A stretch of 64,000 nucleotides of DNA, from positions 1 through 64,000 of the forward strand of contig CAKUJT010000002.1 in assembly GCA_934661765.1 (NCBI GenBank), read 5' to 3'. The stretch's first letter is position 1; each line of letters begins with the position of its first letter. The notes below the pieces were generated by a model. It was not told the origin of the DNA and did no database searches. It worked only from the letters and a program-made list of their open reading frames with translations. The translations under genes were made by a program, and so were the position numbers. Source of the stretch: an uncultured Senegalimassilia sp. GTDB taxonomy: Bacteria > Actinomycetota > Coriobacteriia > Coriobacteriales > Eggerthellaceae. Positions 34,811 to 45,081 of this stretch are shown here, in pieces.

Positions 34811-35917
34811 TTACGCTAGATCGAACAGAGCGCCGTACAGCTGATTACCGCACAGCCATCCGCGCTCGGTCGGCCTCCAACGTCCTTCAACGTGCTCGCA
34901 CAGCCCTTGCTCGGCGAGCGCGTCGAGCGTTTCCGGGGTTTTCGGCAGCAACTGCACAGCCCGCTGCACCAGATCATCGGAAATACCGCACGACATGCGC
35001 ATGCCAAGCATCATGTCCTCGGCAGCCATCTCCCCAGCGTCGAGGTCATCGGTGACCTGACCATCTTGGACGCGCATCCGCCGCTCGGCGTTCTGCGTCA
35101 TGCTGGCCGCGCTGCGCCCCAGGCCCAGATAAGGAACGCCGGTCCAGTACGCGATGTTGTGACGGCACTCGAACCCGGGCTTCGCATAGCTCGCCACTTC
35201 GTAGCGCTCATATCCAGCCTGGGAGAGAATGCGCTCCGCCGCCTGCATATGCTCGGCTTCGACGTCGTCATCGGGCTCTGCAAGCTGGCCGGACAAAACC
35301 ATAGCGTCGAAGGGCGTATGCGGCTCGATGGTGAGCGGATACACGCTAACGTGGGACACCCCGCAATCGATGGCGGTTTCAACGCTGTCCTCGAACGACT
35401 CGAGGCTTTGACCGGGAATACCGCACATTAGGTCGACGCTGACGTTTTCGAACCGTTCCCGCGCGCATGCGATGGCCCGTTTCGCTCCTTGCGCATCATG
35501 GGCGCGCCCCAAGATTCCGAGCACGTGGTCATCGAAGCTTTGCACGCCGATGGAGAGCCTGTTCACTCCAAGCGCCCAGATGTCGCGGACCATGGAAGAG
35601 GTCAGGCTTTCGGGGTTCGCCTCCATGGTGCATTCCACATCGGGTTCCAAACGCATGGAAAGCCCCAGCGTATAAAGCAACATGGAAAGCCGCGGCATGC
35701 CCACATGGGAAGGAGTGCCGCCGCCAAGATACACCGTCGAGATGCTTCCCAGCTCGCCTTCTTTCGACTTGCGCCGGATTTGCAGGCATAGGTCTTCCAC
35801 GTATTCGTCGATTTGCGGGCTTTCGGCGGGCACGGCGGCAGTGGCGAAGTCGCAATAGCTGCAACGCTTCACGCAAAACGGCAGATGCAGGTACAGCGCG
35901 CGATAGGGATCATGCAT
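34811..35917 (-). CDS. hemW: Radical-SAM heme chaperone HemW
   Basis: HemW is a HemN-like radical-SAM protein thought to insert heme rather than oxidise coproporphyrinogen. The cluster motif is CVKRCSYCDF with the aromatic residue following the third cysteine. YLGGGTPS and NRLSIGVQSFDD are typical. The N-terminal region of true HemN is absent, favouring HemW. ATG 35917 overlaps the dusB stop by 8 bases and gives 368 residues. Position upstream of hrcA matches Bacillus. Confidence 0.93.
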   Translation of the reverse strand: MHDPYRALYLHLPFCVKRCSYCDFATAAVPAESPQIDEYVEDLCLQIRRKSKEGELGSISTVYLGGGTPSHVGMPRLSMLLYTLGLSMRLEPDVECTMEANPESLTSSMVRDIWALGVNRLSIGVQSFDDHVLGILGRAHDAQGAKRAIACARERFENVSVDLMCGIPGQSLESFEDSVETAIDCGVSHVSVYPLTIEPHTPFDAMVLSGQLAEPDDDVEAEHMQAAERILSQAGYERYEVASYAKPGFECRHNIAYWTGVPYLGLGRSAASMTQNAERRMRVQDGQVTDDLDAGEMAAEDMMLGMRMSCGISDDLVQRAVQLLPKTPETLDALAEQGLCEHVEGRWRPTERGWLCGNQLYGALFDLA

Positions 35918-36881
35918 GGTTTCCCGCAATCTCGAGCAGCTCGTCAAACACGGCGTCGAAATCGTCGACGCCCACGCAGGCGTTGATTTTCCCGCGCGCC
36001 GCAGCGGCGCCGGGAAGGCCCGTCATATACCACATGGCGTGCTTTCGCATGCGCACGATGTTGCGGCCTTCGCGCTGCGCGAGCAGCCTTGCATGGCGTC
36101 GGGCCATGGCGATGCGCTGCTCGACGGTAGGCGCGCAAGGCTCCGGCGAACCTGCAAGCGCCGCTGCGGCCTGGGAGAATATCCAGGGATTGCCCTCAGC
36201 GGCACGCGCGATCATGACGGCGTCGCAACCGGTTTCGCGCGTGATGCCCACGGCATCGGCGCCGCATTTGACGTCGCCGTTGCCGACCACGGGCACATCC
36301 ACCGCCTGCTTGACGCGCGCAACGACGCCCCAGTCGGCGCATCCGCGATACAGTTGCTCGGCGTAACGACCGTGCACCGCAACTGCGGCGGCTCCGGCAT
36401 CTTGCATGCGAACCGCGAATTCGGGCGCCGTTTCGCAGCCCATAGCCCAACCACGACGGAACTTCACGGTAACGGGATGCTCGACCGCGCGGCTTACCGC
36501 CATCACGATGGAGGCGGCAAGGTCGGGATCGCGCATAAGCGCGCTCCCGTCGCCTTTCGTGACGATCTTGCGCGCAGGGCATCCCATGTTGATATCAATA
36601 TAGGCAAGACTCTCGCCCATGACCTGCTCGATCCAAGCGGCTTGAGAAGCCATGGTGTCGGGCTCGTGGCCGAACAGTTGAACGGCCACCATATCCTCGC
36701 CTTGCGCCAAGTCGAGCAGATGACGCGTTTTCTCGTTAGCATAGGACAGGCCCTTGGCGGAAACCATCTCGGTATACGTCAGATCGGCCCCTTGCTCGCG
36801 GCACAGCGTGCGAAACGCCATATCCGAAACGCCCGCCATGGGCGCAAGCAGCAGACGATGGCAGCGGAAGAAATCGTACAT
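35910..36881 (-). CDS. dusB: tRNA-dihydrouridine synthase
   Basis: Dus enzymes reduce uridine to dihydrouridine in tRNA D-loops using FMN. The catalytic cysteine is in INMGCPARKIVTKGDGSALM; FMN contacts lie in LAPMAGVSD and VVGNGDVKCGAD. At 323 residues it fits the DusB/Dus1 group, but the exact uridine modified cannot be read from the sequence. It overlaps hemW and follows a small membrane protein gene by 9 bases. Confidence 0.93.
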   Translation of the reverse strand: MYDFFRCHRLLLAPMAGVSDMAFRTLCREQGADLTYTEMVSAKGLSYANEKTRHLLDLAQGEDMVAVQLFGHEPDTMASQAAWIEQVMGESLAYIDINMGCPARKIVTKGDGSALMRDPDLAASIVMAVSRAVEHPVTVKFRRGWAMGCETAPEFAVRMQDAGAAAVAVHGRYAEQLYRGCADWGVVARVKQAVDVPVVGNGDVKCGADAVGITRETGCDAVMIARAAEGNPWIFSQAAAALAGSPEPCAPTVEQRIAMARRHARLLAQREGRNIVRMRKHAMWYMTGLPGAAAARGKINACVGVDDFDAVFDELLEIAGNHA

Positions 36882-36890
36882 GCGACCGCC

Positions 36891-37085
36891 CTACATCGCA
36901 GACAGGATGTTCACGCCGGAGACAAGCGTGAAGCCGAGCAGCACGATAAGGGCGAAAACCACCACGATGCAGCCCAAACCAGCAGCCTTCGTACCGCCGC
37001 GCTGCGCCCGTTCAAGCTCTTCACGAGCTTTCTTATCGTCGAACGCATCGTCCAACCAGTTATATTCGTCGCGCTTCACGCCCAT
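36891..37085 (-). CDS. Small single-pass membrane protein
   Basis: A 64-residue protein (67 if a TTG at 37094 is used) with a charged N-terminus (EYNWLDDAFDDKKAREELER) and one hydrophobic helix near the C-terminus, from GCIVVVFALIVLLGFTL. It fits tightly between lepA (15 bases) and dusB (9 bases). No family is recognised. The tight spacing and clear membrane segment argue that it is real, but the ribosome site is weak. Confidence 0.6.
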   Translation of the reverse strand: MGVKRDEYNWLDDAFDDKKAREELERAQRGGTKAAGLGCIVVVFALIVLLGFTLVSGVNILSAM

Positions 37086-37100
37086 ATTCCGCAACAGCCC

Positions 37101-38903
<1,803 letters not shown>

Positions 38904-39066
38904 GTGCCCTCTTGCTTTCTTGACGCCGTATTATTGCGACGGTTGCATGCCGATGCCCTGCAGGTGGAAGCCCCCGCGCTGCGAGCGATGCGTTTCAGCA
39001 TGCGACCATGATGTTTGCATAGAACCGGATTCTACCAGCTGGCGGCCGTTCCCCGCCGCCATAGCA

Positions 39067-39492
39067 CTACAATTCCACGTCAGCGGACCCTGAAGCGTCC
39101 GGCGATACCGTGACGAGCTGGGCCTTGACGCTTTGCCCGTTCGTGCAAATCGCCCAGGTGCCCTCGGACAGCTCCAGCTGAGCGGAACCGTCGACCACCT
39201 TCGCCGACGAAACCTGCTCGGGGACGAATCTTGAACCGTCCTGGGAAACGAAGATGGGCTTGCAGACCGAAACCTGCTCGGCGGAGGTCTTGACGGACAC
39301 GGACCCGTTTGACTGAACGGCTGACGCAGGTGCGGCGACATCGTAAACCTGCTTCTCGCCCGAATGGCAGCTGGAGCATTCCTGCCCCTGGTCGATGACC
39401 TCATGTTGGCCAGATCCGCAGCCGACGAGCGCGAACGCCATTGCAAGCGCAAAAACAGCGCCTGCGGAGATGACACCCTTTCGAATACCCAT
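39067..39492 (-). CDS. Lipoprotein with a single c-type heme motif
   Basis: A 141-residue predicted lipoprotein: signal peptide 1-24 and lipobox LVGC with the lipid cysteine at 25. It carries one CSSCH motif (39-43), the covalent heme attachment sequence of c-type cytochromes. The rest is a small Ser/Val-rich domain with one pair of further cysteines. Eggerthellaceae use many c-type cytochromes in anaerobic respiration, so an electron-transfer role is possible, but one motif could be coincidental. An AAAAGGGG site precedes the ATG. An 8-bp palindrome lies 35 bases upstream. Confidence 0.82.
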   Translation of the reverse strand: MGIRKGVISAGAVFALAMAFALVGCGSGQHEVIDQGQECSSCHSGEKQVYDVAAPASAVQSNGSVSVKTSAEQVSVCKPIFVSQDGSRFVPEQVSSAKVVDGSAQLELSEGTWAICTNGQSVKAQLVTVSPDASGSADVEL

Positions 39493-39868
39493 TATTCAGC
39501 CCCTTTTAGATGAAACGTGCTATCAAGTTGTGCATTGTTCTGCACAACTGCAAATCAACAGGTGCAAAACCGCGCGATATCGGCTATTCTATCTCATTGC
39601 GTATCCGGCATATGCGCGCTCTTGCAATCTACGCAGGGCATCCGCAGACAAGGCTGCATGAAGGATCATCGTGGTGCCGGGTGGCCGATTGGCTAGCTGA
39701 ATGGGAAATCCTGTCCATTCCCGCATATGAACGCTATTGCGCATTGTGTGCAAGAAGCCATATGCCAATCCGTCACCTGTGCATCCCACCCACTCCTTCG
39801 CAGCTGCGCCGAATGCGCACGACAAGCCGATACCGGCGACACTTACGTTAGAGCGAAGGAGTTCAACA
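39493..39868. other. Intergenic region between the lipoprotein gene and rpsT
   Basis: This divergent spacer must hold promoters for both neighbours. It contains the inverted repeat GTTGTGCA-N6-TGCACAAC at 39527-39548 and a strong AAGGAG site for rpsT at 39855-39860. I could not pick a convincing promoter for either gene and see no RNA gene. Confidence 0.5.
39527..39548. repeat. 8-bp palindrome upstream of the heme-motif lipoprotein
   Basis: Perfect arms of 8 bases are separated by 6. It lies 35-56 bases before the lipoprotein start, where a transcription factor dimer could act. No matching second copy was seen in the window. Confidence 0.6.
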
Positions 39869-40387
39869 ATGGCGAACATCAAGAGCCAGAAGAAGCGCAA
39901 CATCACCAACGAGAAGTCCCGTCAGCGCAATCGCGCCATCAAGTCCGAGCTGAAGACCGCCATCCGCGCCGCACGCGAGGCCGTTGCCGCCGGCGACGCG
40001 ACCGCCGCTTACGCCAAGGGCCTGTATGCTTGCCGCCTGCTCGACAAGGCCGTCTCCAAGGGCGTTATCCACAAGAACCAGGCCGCTAACCGCAAGTCCG
40101 GCGTGATGGCCCTCGTGAACACCATCGTCACCGACGAGGTGCGCGCCGCCTACGTCAAGCCCGAGGCCAAGAAGCAGGAGGCCACCGGCTCCAAGAAGGC
40201 CGCTCGCAAGGCTGAGAAGGCCGCCGCTTACAAGGCTGCCGCCGAGGAGAAGGCCAAGCGCGTTGCCGAGCAGCAGAAGCTCGAGGCCGCTGCCGCCGAG
40301 CGCAAGGCCAAGGAGGCCGCTGAGGCTGCTGCCGCCGAGGCTGCCGCTGAGGCTGAGGCCGCCGAGGGCGAAGAGGCTGCTGAATAG
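39869..40387 (+). CDS. rpsT: 30S ribosomal protein S20 with long C-terminal tail
   Basis: S20 binds 16S rRNA in the body of the 30S subunit. Residues 1-96 match the family ([20 protein letters not shown], then [14 protein letters not shown]). Residues 97-172 form an extra tail made almost only of Ala, Lys and Glu, predicted to be a long charged helix turning acidic at the end ([10 protein letters not shown]). Normal S20 is about 85-90 residues. The start has AAGGAG 8 bases upstream. It is convergent with holA and ends at an intrinsic terminator. Confidence 0.97.
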   Translation: MANIKSQKKRNITNEKSRQRNRAIKSELKTAIRAAREAVAAGDATAAYAKGLYACRLLDKAVSKGVIHKNQAANRKSGVMALVNTIVTDEVRAAYVKPEAKKQEATGSKKAARKAEKAAAYKAAAEEKAKRVAEQQKLEAAAAERKAKEAAEAAAAEAAAEAEAAEGEEAAE

Positions 40388-40410
40388 CATCTCACCTGCT
40401 GGTGAATCAA

Positions 40411-40444
40411 GAACGGCTCCGGATTTCCGGAGCCGTTCTTTTTT
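40411..40444 (+). terminator. Intrinsic terminator after rpsT
   Basis: A 12-bp perfect stem (GAACGGCTCCGG with its complement) and a 4-nt loop are followed by six T residues on the plus strand. Confidence 0.92.
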
Positions 40445-40602
40445 GTATAAGAAGCGCCGACCTACGTTGACGCCTTTTTTATAAACGCGCATCCGACGCG
40501 ATAATCGGGCGGACTGGGGTCGAATCGGAGGCGCACATCCCACCCGACCAACCAAGCGCTCAAGCATGAACCGATAACGCAAAACGGGCTCGAATCGCAC
40601 CG

Positions 40603-41589
40603 CTACCCCCGCTTCGCGGTGACGTTGACCACCCATTCACGGAACGCTGCATCAGGGTCGGTTCCGCTTTTCATGGCTTGCTCGGTATCGCGAGCGGTGA
40701 TAAGCGCTTGCCGCAACTCTTGCGGAGTGAACTTCCGCGCCCATGCCGCATGGTTTTTCACACGCCAGTCGGGCTGCTTGAGCGCGGCGGCTATCCCTCG
40801 CCCCTGCCCACGGGCAGCAAGGCTTTGCGCACATATAAGCTCGCGGATGCGTGTGACGCACATGGGGAGCAGCGCATGGGGCGATACCGACTTCATGCGC
40901 TGCAGGTCGAGCAGGCACTTCGCCGTGTCGCGTGCCGCGAACGCGTTCGTAAACTCCCAAGGCTTAACCTCGGCGGTACGGCTGACAAGCGAGCGCACCT
41001 CTTGCTCACCGACCGCAGCGGTACCCGAATGCGCAAGGGCAACCTTCTTGATTTCGGCATCAAGATGAACGGTATCCTCACCCACCAGGTTCACAAGGGC
41101 GATGGCGGCGCCTTCCGAAAACGTGACGCCATGCCCCACCGCCATGGAACGCACCAGCTTGGGCAGATCGCGGGCCTTCGGCGGGGCGCAGTCGATCACC
41201 GCGGTTTTGCCGTGCTTGGCAACCGCTTTGTACAGGCGCGTGTTCTTCGCAAGCTTCTCGGCTACAAGGGCGAGCACGGTGGTCTCACAAGGCGCATCCA
41301 AATAGCTGACGATAGGTTCCGAATCGGCCTTCTTCAGCTTGTCGGCCTCGCGAACCTCCACCAAGCGGACAGGTGATGCAAACGGAATGGTATTGCATGC
41401 GTTGACCACATCGTCGCCGGTGAATTCAGCTCCTTCGAACACATCGGAATTGAACGATAAATCGCCCATGCTCGATAGACGCGTGCGAAGCCGCTTCATA
41501 ACGGCATCGCGCTTCAAGGCATCCTCACCGGTGATAAGGTACACAGGAAGCAGGGATTGGTTGTTCTTCGAATCAGTCATAAGCCTCAT
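40603..41589 (-). CDS. holA: DNA polymerase III delta subunit
   Basis: The delta subunit opens the sliding clamp in the clamp loader. The 328-residue product has the AAA+ like N-terminus PVYLITGEDALKRDAVMKRL without a functional P-loop, as expected for delta, and a helical C-terminal collar domain with MKSVSPHALLPMCVTRIREL. It lies between comEC and rpsT, the standard comEC-holA-rpsT order. Either the first ATG, 1 base past the comEC stop, or the fourth codon could start translation. Confidence 0.95.
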   Translation of the reverse strand: MRLMTDSKNNQSLLPVYLITGEDALKRDAVMKRLRTRLSSMGDLSFNSDVFEGAEFTGDDVVNACNTIPFASPVRLVEVREADKLKKADSEPIVSYLDAPCETTVLALVAEKLAKNTRLYKAVAKHGKTAVIDCAPPKARDLPKLVRSMAVGHGVTFSEGAAIALVNLVGEDTVHLDAEIKKVALAHSGTAAVGEQEVRSLVSRTAEVKPWEFTNAFAARDTAKCLLDLQRMKSVSPHALLPMCVTRIRELICAQSLAARGQGRGIAAALKQPDWRVKNHAAWARKFTPQELRQALITARDTEQAMKSGTDPDAAFREWVVNVTAKRG

Positions 41590-41590
41590 T

Positions 41591-43993
41591 TTACCGCAGC
41601 GTTTTCACGCTGATATGGTCCATGGCGAATCTGCACGCTACATCCCCGTGCTCGTCGGTGCGGACTACCTCGCTTCCCGCACGTTCAAGCGACTCCACCG
41701 TTGATGCGGCAGGATGCCCATAGCGGTTCCTTGCCCCCACCGAGCAGAGGGAAACCTGTGGAGACAACGCAGCAGCTTGTTCTTGCGTCAGCGCGTTTTT
41801 CGACCCGTGATGGCCGACCTTGTACACGTCGACCCCGTCTATCAACCCGTCGGAAAGCATCTGCGAGACCTCCTCATGCTCGGCATCCCCCACCAGCAAG
41901 CTTCGCCACTCCCGGTTGCCGTCTCCATCGATATCGGTATCCACGGTAAAGCAGAGGCTATCTCCGTTGCCGCCTTCGTCTTGAAACGCAACCGGCCACA
42001 CGCAGGTGAATTCAAAAGCACCGAACCGAAGCTTATCCCCTTGCGACAGGCCCGCAATCCGCTCCTTCCCCACCAGCGTTTCCGCATCCCCCCGAAGCTT
42101 GGTACACGATGCGCACGAGCACGCAAGGCCATCGCGAGCTAGGAGAATGCGATCGACCTGCACCACACCATCAAGCGACGCCAGCGATCCCATGTGATCA
42201 TCGTCGGGGTGCGTGATGATAAGGGCATCAAGACGGGCGATATGATGCCGTGCCAACGCTTGGCGAAGCAAGGCGTCTTGATTTCCCGTGTCCACCAACA
42301 CCGAACGCCCGCCGCTATGGATCAGAATGGCATCGCCCTGCCCGACATCGAGCGCGACGATTTCGCAACTTCCATACCCGATAGGCGCCTTCAGCAGGGC
42401 GAACATGATCGCGCAGGCGATACCGGTAACCGACAGCAACCGATACGCCGAACGTAAATCCGGCTTGGGCCACCATAACCACAACCCGATCGCAACCACG
42501 AGGCCGCAAAGCAACGAGACCAAGGCAGGAGCTACGATAGGGATGCTCGCATAGGGAATCGACGCGCAAGCCCGAACAACCTTCAAGAGCAACGAAGCGC
42601 ACCCGCAGGCAAGAAAGACGGCAAGACCAGGCGACGGCAACACCGCACATACGACCGCCCCTATGATGCCGGCTGCGCATACCGGGCCGAACAGCGGCGC
42701 GATGGCGATATTGGCAACCGGAGCCGCTAAAGGAAGTTGGCTGAACAAGGCCGCCGAAAACGGCGTCGCAAGCACCGACGAGGCGAACGTCAATGCCAAC
42801 GCCTCGCGGACAAAAGCCGGCAACCATCCAAAGCAAGCCTTCAACCACGAGTTAACCAAACCGCCGAACACGACGATCCCAAGCGTAGCCAAAACCGACA
42901 GCGCGAACGAGGACGATAACGCCGCCTGAGCATCAAGGGCGATCATAACAGCGACGCAACACCCGAGCGCGGATAGCGAAGAGGCCCGGCGTCGAGCCGT
43001 CCACGACGTCATTCCAGCTAGCGTCATAAGCGTGGCTCGAATGGCGGAAGCCGGCATGGCGGTAAGCGCCAGGTATGCAGCAAGCAACGCAATCTGAGAA
43101 GTTACCGAAATCGGCTTGGGAACGCGCAACGCGCCAAGCATCGAGGCCATGAGCGCTGCGACGATGGAGAGATGCGCGCCGGAGACCGCAACCACATGCG
43201 CAAGTCCGCTGACCTGGAATTGCCGGTATACCGATTCCGGCAAATCGGCCCTCCATCCACAGGCGATAGCTGCGGCAAGGCCCATATCCCCACGCAACGG
43301 CTCCGTAAGCGCCTGCACGGCACGCTCCCGAAACGATAGGAGCGCAGCACCTGGGCCCCGAAGCTCAACACGCTCGCAAGTTCTCAACTTGACGTTTGCG
43401 ACAATGCCGCGCTGCCAACCCCACGATGCGCGATCCTCCGAAAGCTCCGATATCGAACCGTAGCCGGTAAACCGCTGGCCATACATAGGCGGGTCGAACT
43501 CGCCGGGCAAAGCGACTTTCGCCGTAAACGATCGACCAGACCCCTCGGCCTGCACTCGAGCCGTGCAGGAAACGCCGAACTCTCCCTTCACGCCATCGGA
43601 TAAGGCGGTGATATGCAGCAGCCCTTGCGACCCGAGGGCGGCTTTCTGTGCCTGGTGAAGTCGCGCCCCTTGCGCAAAGCCCAAAACACCGCCGCTTAGC
43701 AAGCCCACCACGAGCACCAATGCCAGCAGGTGCCTTCGACGACGCCAAAGCAGGCAGAGACAGCATACGCAAGCGATAAGCTCACCCGCACATAGCGCAG
43801 CACATACGACAACCGAAAGCGAACGCGCAAATAGCAACGCGGCAACGCACCCCGCCCAAACGCCTAGCGCAAAAGCCAGCACAGGAGGAATCGCAGGGCG
43901 CGAGGGAAACGACGCAACGTCCTCCACTGACCGGTTCCCAGGAACAACCGAATCCCGAAGCAACTCGCTTTGGGCGGCGCCTACCCGACGCAA
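41591..43993 (-). CDS. comEC: DNA uptake channel protein ComEC/Rec2
   Basis: ComEC forms the inner-membrane channel for single-stranded DNA during natural transformation. The 800-residue protein has N-terminal helices, a DUF4131/OB region, the Competence domain (GLAHVVAVSGAHLSIVAAL) with many membrane helices, and a C-terminal metallo-beta-lactamase domain with LDVGQGDAIL and ITHPDDDHMGSL. All three parts appear intact. It overlaps comEA by 13 bases. Whether the strain is competent cannot be judged from this window. Confidence 0.96.
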   Translation of the reverse strand: MRRVGAAQSELLRDSVVPGNRSVEDVASFPSRPAIPPVLAFALGVWAGCVAALLFARSLSVVVCAALCAGELIACVCCLCLLWRRRRHLLALVLVVGLLSGGVLGFAQGARLHQAQKAALGSQGLLHITALSDGVKGEFGVSCTARVQAEGSGRSFTAKVALPGEFDPPMYGQRFTGYGSISELSEDRASWGWQRGIVANVKLRTCERVELRGPGAALLSFRERAVQALTEPLRGDMGLAAAIACGWRADLPESVYRQFQVSGLAHVVAVSGAHLSIVAALMASMLGALRVPKPISVTSQIALLAAYLALTAMPASAIRATLMTLAGMTSWTARRRASSLSALGCCVAVMIALDAQAALSSSFALSVLATLGIVVFGGLVNSWLKACFGWLPAFVREALALTFASSVLATPFSAALFSQLPLAAPVANIAIAPLFGPVCAAGIIGAVVCAVLPSPGLAVFLACGCASLLLKVVRACASIPYASIPIVAPALVSLLCGLVVAIGLWLWWPKPDLRSAYRLLSVTGIACAIMFALLKAPIGYGSCEIVALDVGQGDAILIHSGGRSVLVDTGNQDALLRQALARHHIARLDALIITHPDDDHMGSLASLDGVVQVDRILLARDGLACSCASCTKLRGDAETLVGKERIAGLSQGDKLRFGAFEFTCVWPVAFQDEGGNGDSLCFTVDTDIDGDGNREWRSLLVGDAEHEEVSQMLSDGLIDGVDVYKVGHHGSKNALTQEQAAALSPQVSLCSVGARNRYGHPAASTVESLERAGSEVVRTDEHGDVACRFAMDHISVKTLR

Positions 43994-44661
43994 ATCGAAT
44001 CCGCCAACGATGCGTATTTCTTGTCTCCGATTCCGGATACCCGTTTGAGGTCCTCAACGGTTTTGAACGGGCCGTTGGCCTGCCTGTCAGCAACGATGCG
44101 CTGCGCCAATGCAGGGCCCACTCCGTTAAGCTGCTGCAGCTGATCGACCGTTGCCGTGTTGATATCGACTTTCCCGTTTGCGAAAGCCCCACCTGATGAG
44201 GCCGCCGCCATACCGGAACCCACCGCAGCAGGTACCTCCACACCGGCAGCTTGTTGCATGCTGGGAACGATGATCTGCTCCCCATCCTGCACCTCCCTGG
44301 CGAGGTTGAGCGCATCGACGGCAGCTTCCTCGGCAAAACCGCCGGCTGCATCGATCGCCTGCCGCACCCGCGCGTCGCCGGCAAGCTCGTATAACCCGGG
44401 GTTGGCAACCGACCCTCCGACGTGCACGAACAGGGAAGCGCTCTCGTTTTGCGCGGGACTCGCTTGCTCCGATTCGCCATGCGAAGCGTCGGCCTTCTCA
44501 ACGGAGAAAGAGGAATCCGGCGCGACCACCGAAGCCAAGCCCACACCGCCTGCAACCAAAACGCAAATCGCAACAGCCGTGATGCCTATCACGACGGGAA
44601 GGCGTACCCCGCCCATATGCAGCTTGGCGCGAACCGAATCGGCGTACCGGACGAAATCCAT
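43981..44661 (-). CDS. comEA: Competence DNA receptor ComEA
   Basis: ComEA is the membrane-anchored double-stranded DNA receptor of transformation. The 226-residue product has one N-terminal membrane helix (about 20-45), a Ser/Ala linker, an SLBB domain (VHVGGSVANPGLYEL) and a C-terminal pair of helix-hairpin-helix motifs, KVDINTATVDQLQQLNGVGP and DLKRVSGIGDKKY. An AAGGGG site precedes the ATG. comEC overlaps its 3' end. Confidence 0.96.
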   Translation of the reverse strand: MDFVRYADSVRAKLHMGGVRLPVVIGITAVAICVLVAGGVGLASVVAPDSSFSVEKADASHGESEQASPAQNESASLFVHVGGSVANPGLYELAGDARVRQAIDAAGGFAEEAAVDALNLAREVQDGEQIIVPSMQQAAGVEVPAAVGSGMAAASSGGAFANGKVDINTATVDQLQQLNGVGPALAQRIVADRQANGPFKTVEDLKRVSGIGDKKYASLADSICVG

Positions 44662-45081
44662 AAGAGCCCCTTTCCTTGATTTCGGAAAGCATAGCTCCGC
44701 CGTCTTACAGAACCCTTGTCGAAAAGGACGCTCCTAGTCGCATAAACCTTGCAGGATGATTAAATAGCAATCCGGGATGAGCCTCTCCCAAACACCATGA
44801 AACGTCATTGAAAACTCGAGAGCGTCTCGAAGCAACGTCAAGAAACCTTTCCTTGCGTCAAAAGCCAACGGCAAACGAATTCGAATGACCGATCGACTCT
44901 CGCAAATCGGCTCCACTCGATTCGCGCCTTTCATCAAATTAAATGACCACACAACATGCCGAGTCTTGCTTGCGAATGGCCGAGCACGCAAAAAGGCCGC
45001 GCAAAAGCGCGGCCTTGTCAGTTCGGTTTCGCATTGCACCCGAAAATGGGCAACCGACCATGGCGTGGTGTATTGGAAACG
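44662..45081. other. Intergenic region between comEA and thiI
   Basis: This holds the thiI terminator at its right end and presumably the comEA promoter at its left. A possible 66-codon minus-strand frame (44734-44934, starting MKGANRVEPICESRS) is present, but it lacks a clear ribosome site and any recognised family. I do not call it a gene. Confidence 0.4.
44990..45016 (-). terminator. Intrinsic terminator after thiI
   Basis: A 10-bp perfect stem, AAGGCCGCGC with its complement, and a 4-nt loop are followed by TTTTT on the minus strand. It lies about 65 bases past the thiI stop. Confidence 0.88.

Noticed and set aside
44734..45039. Minus-strand frame of 101 codons between comEA and thiI
   Set aside because: It reads straight through the thiI terminator hairpin. 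The inner 66-codon version lacks a ribosome site and a known family.
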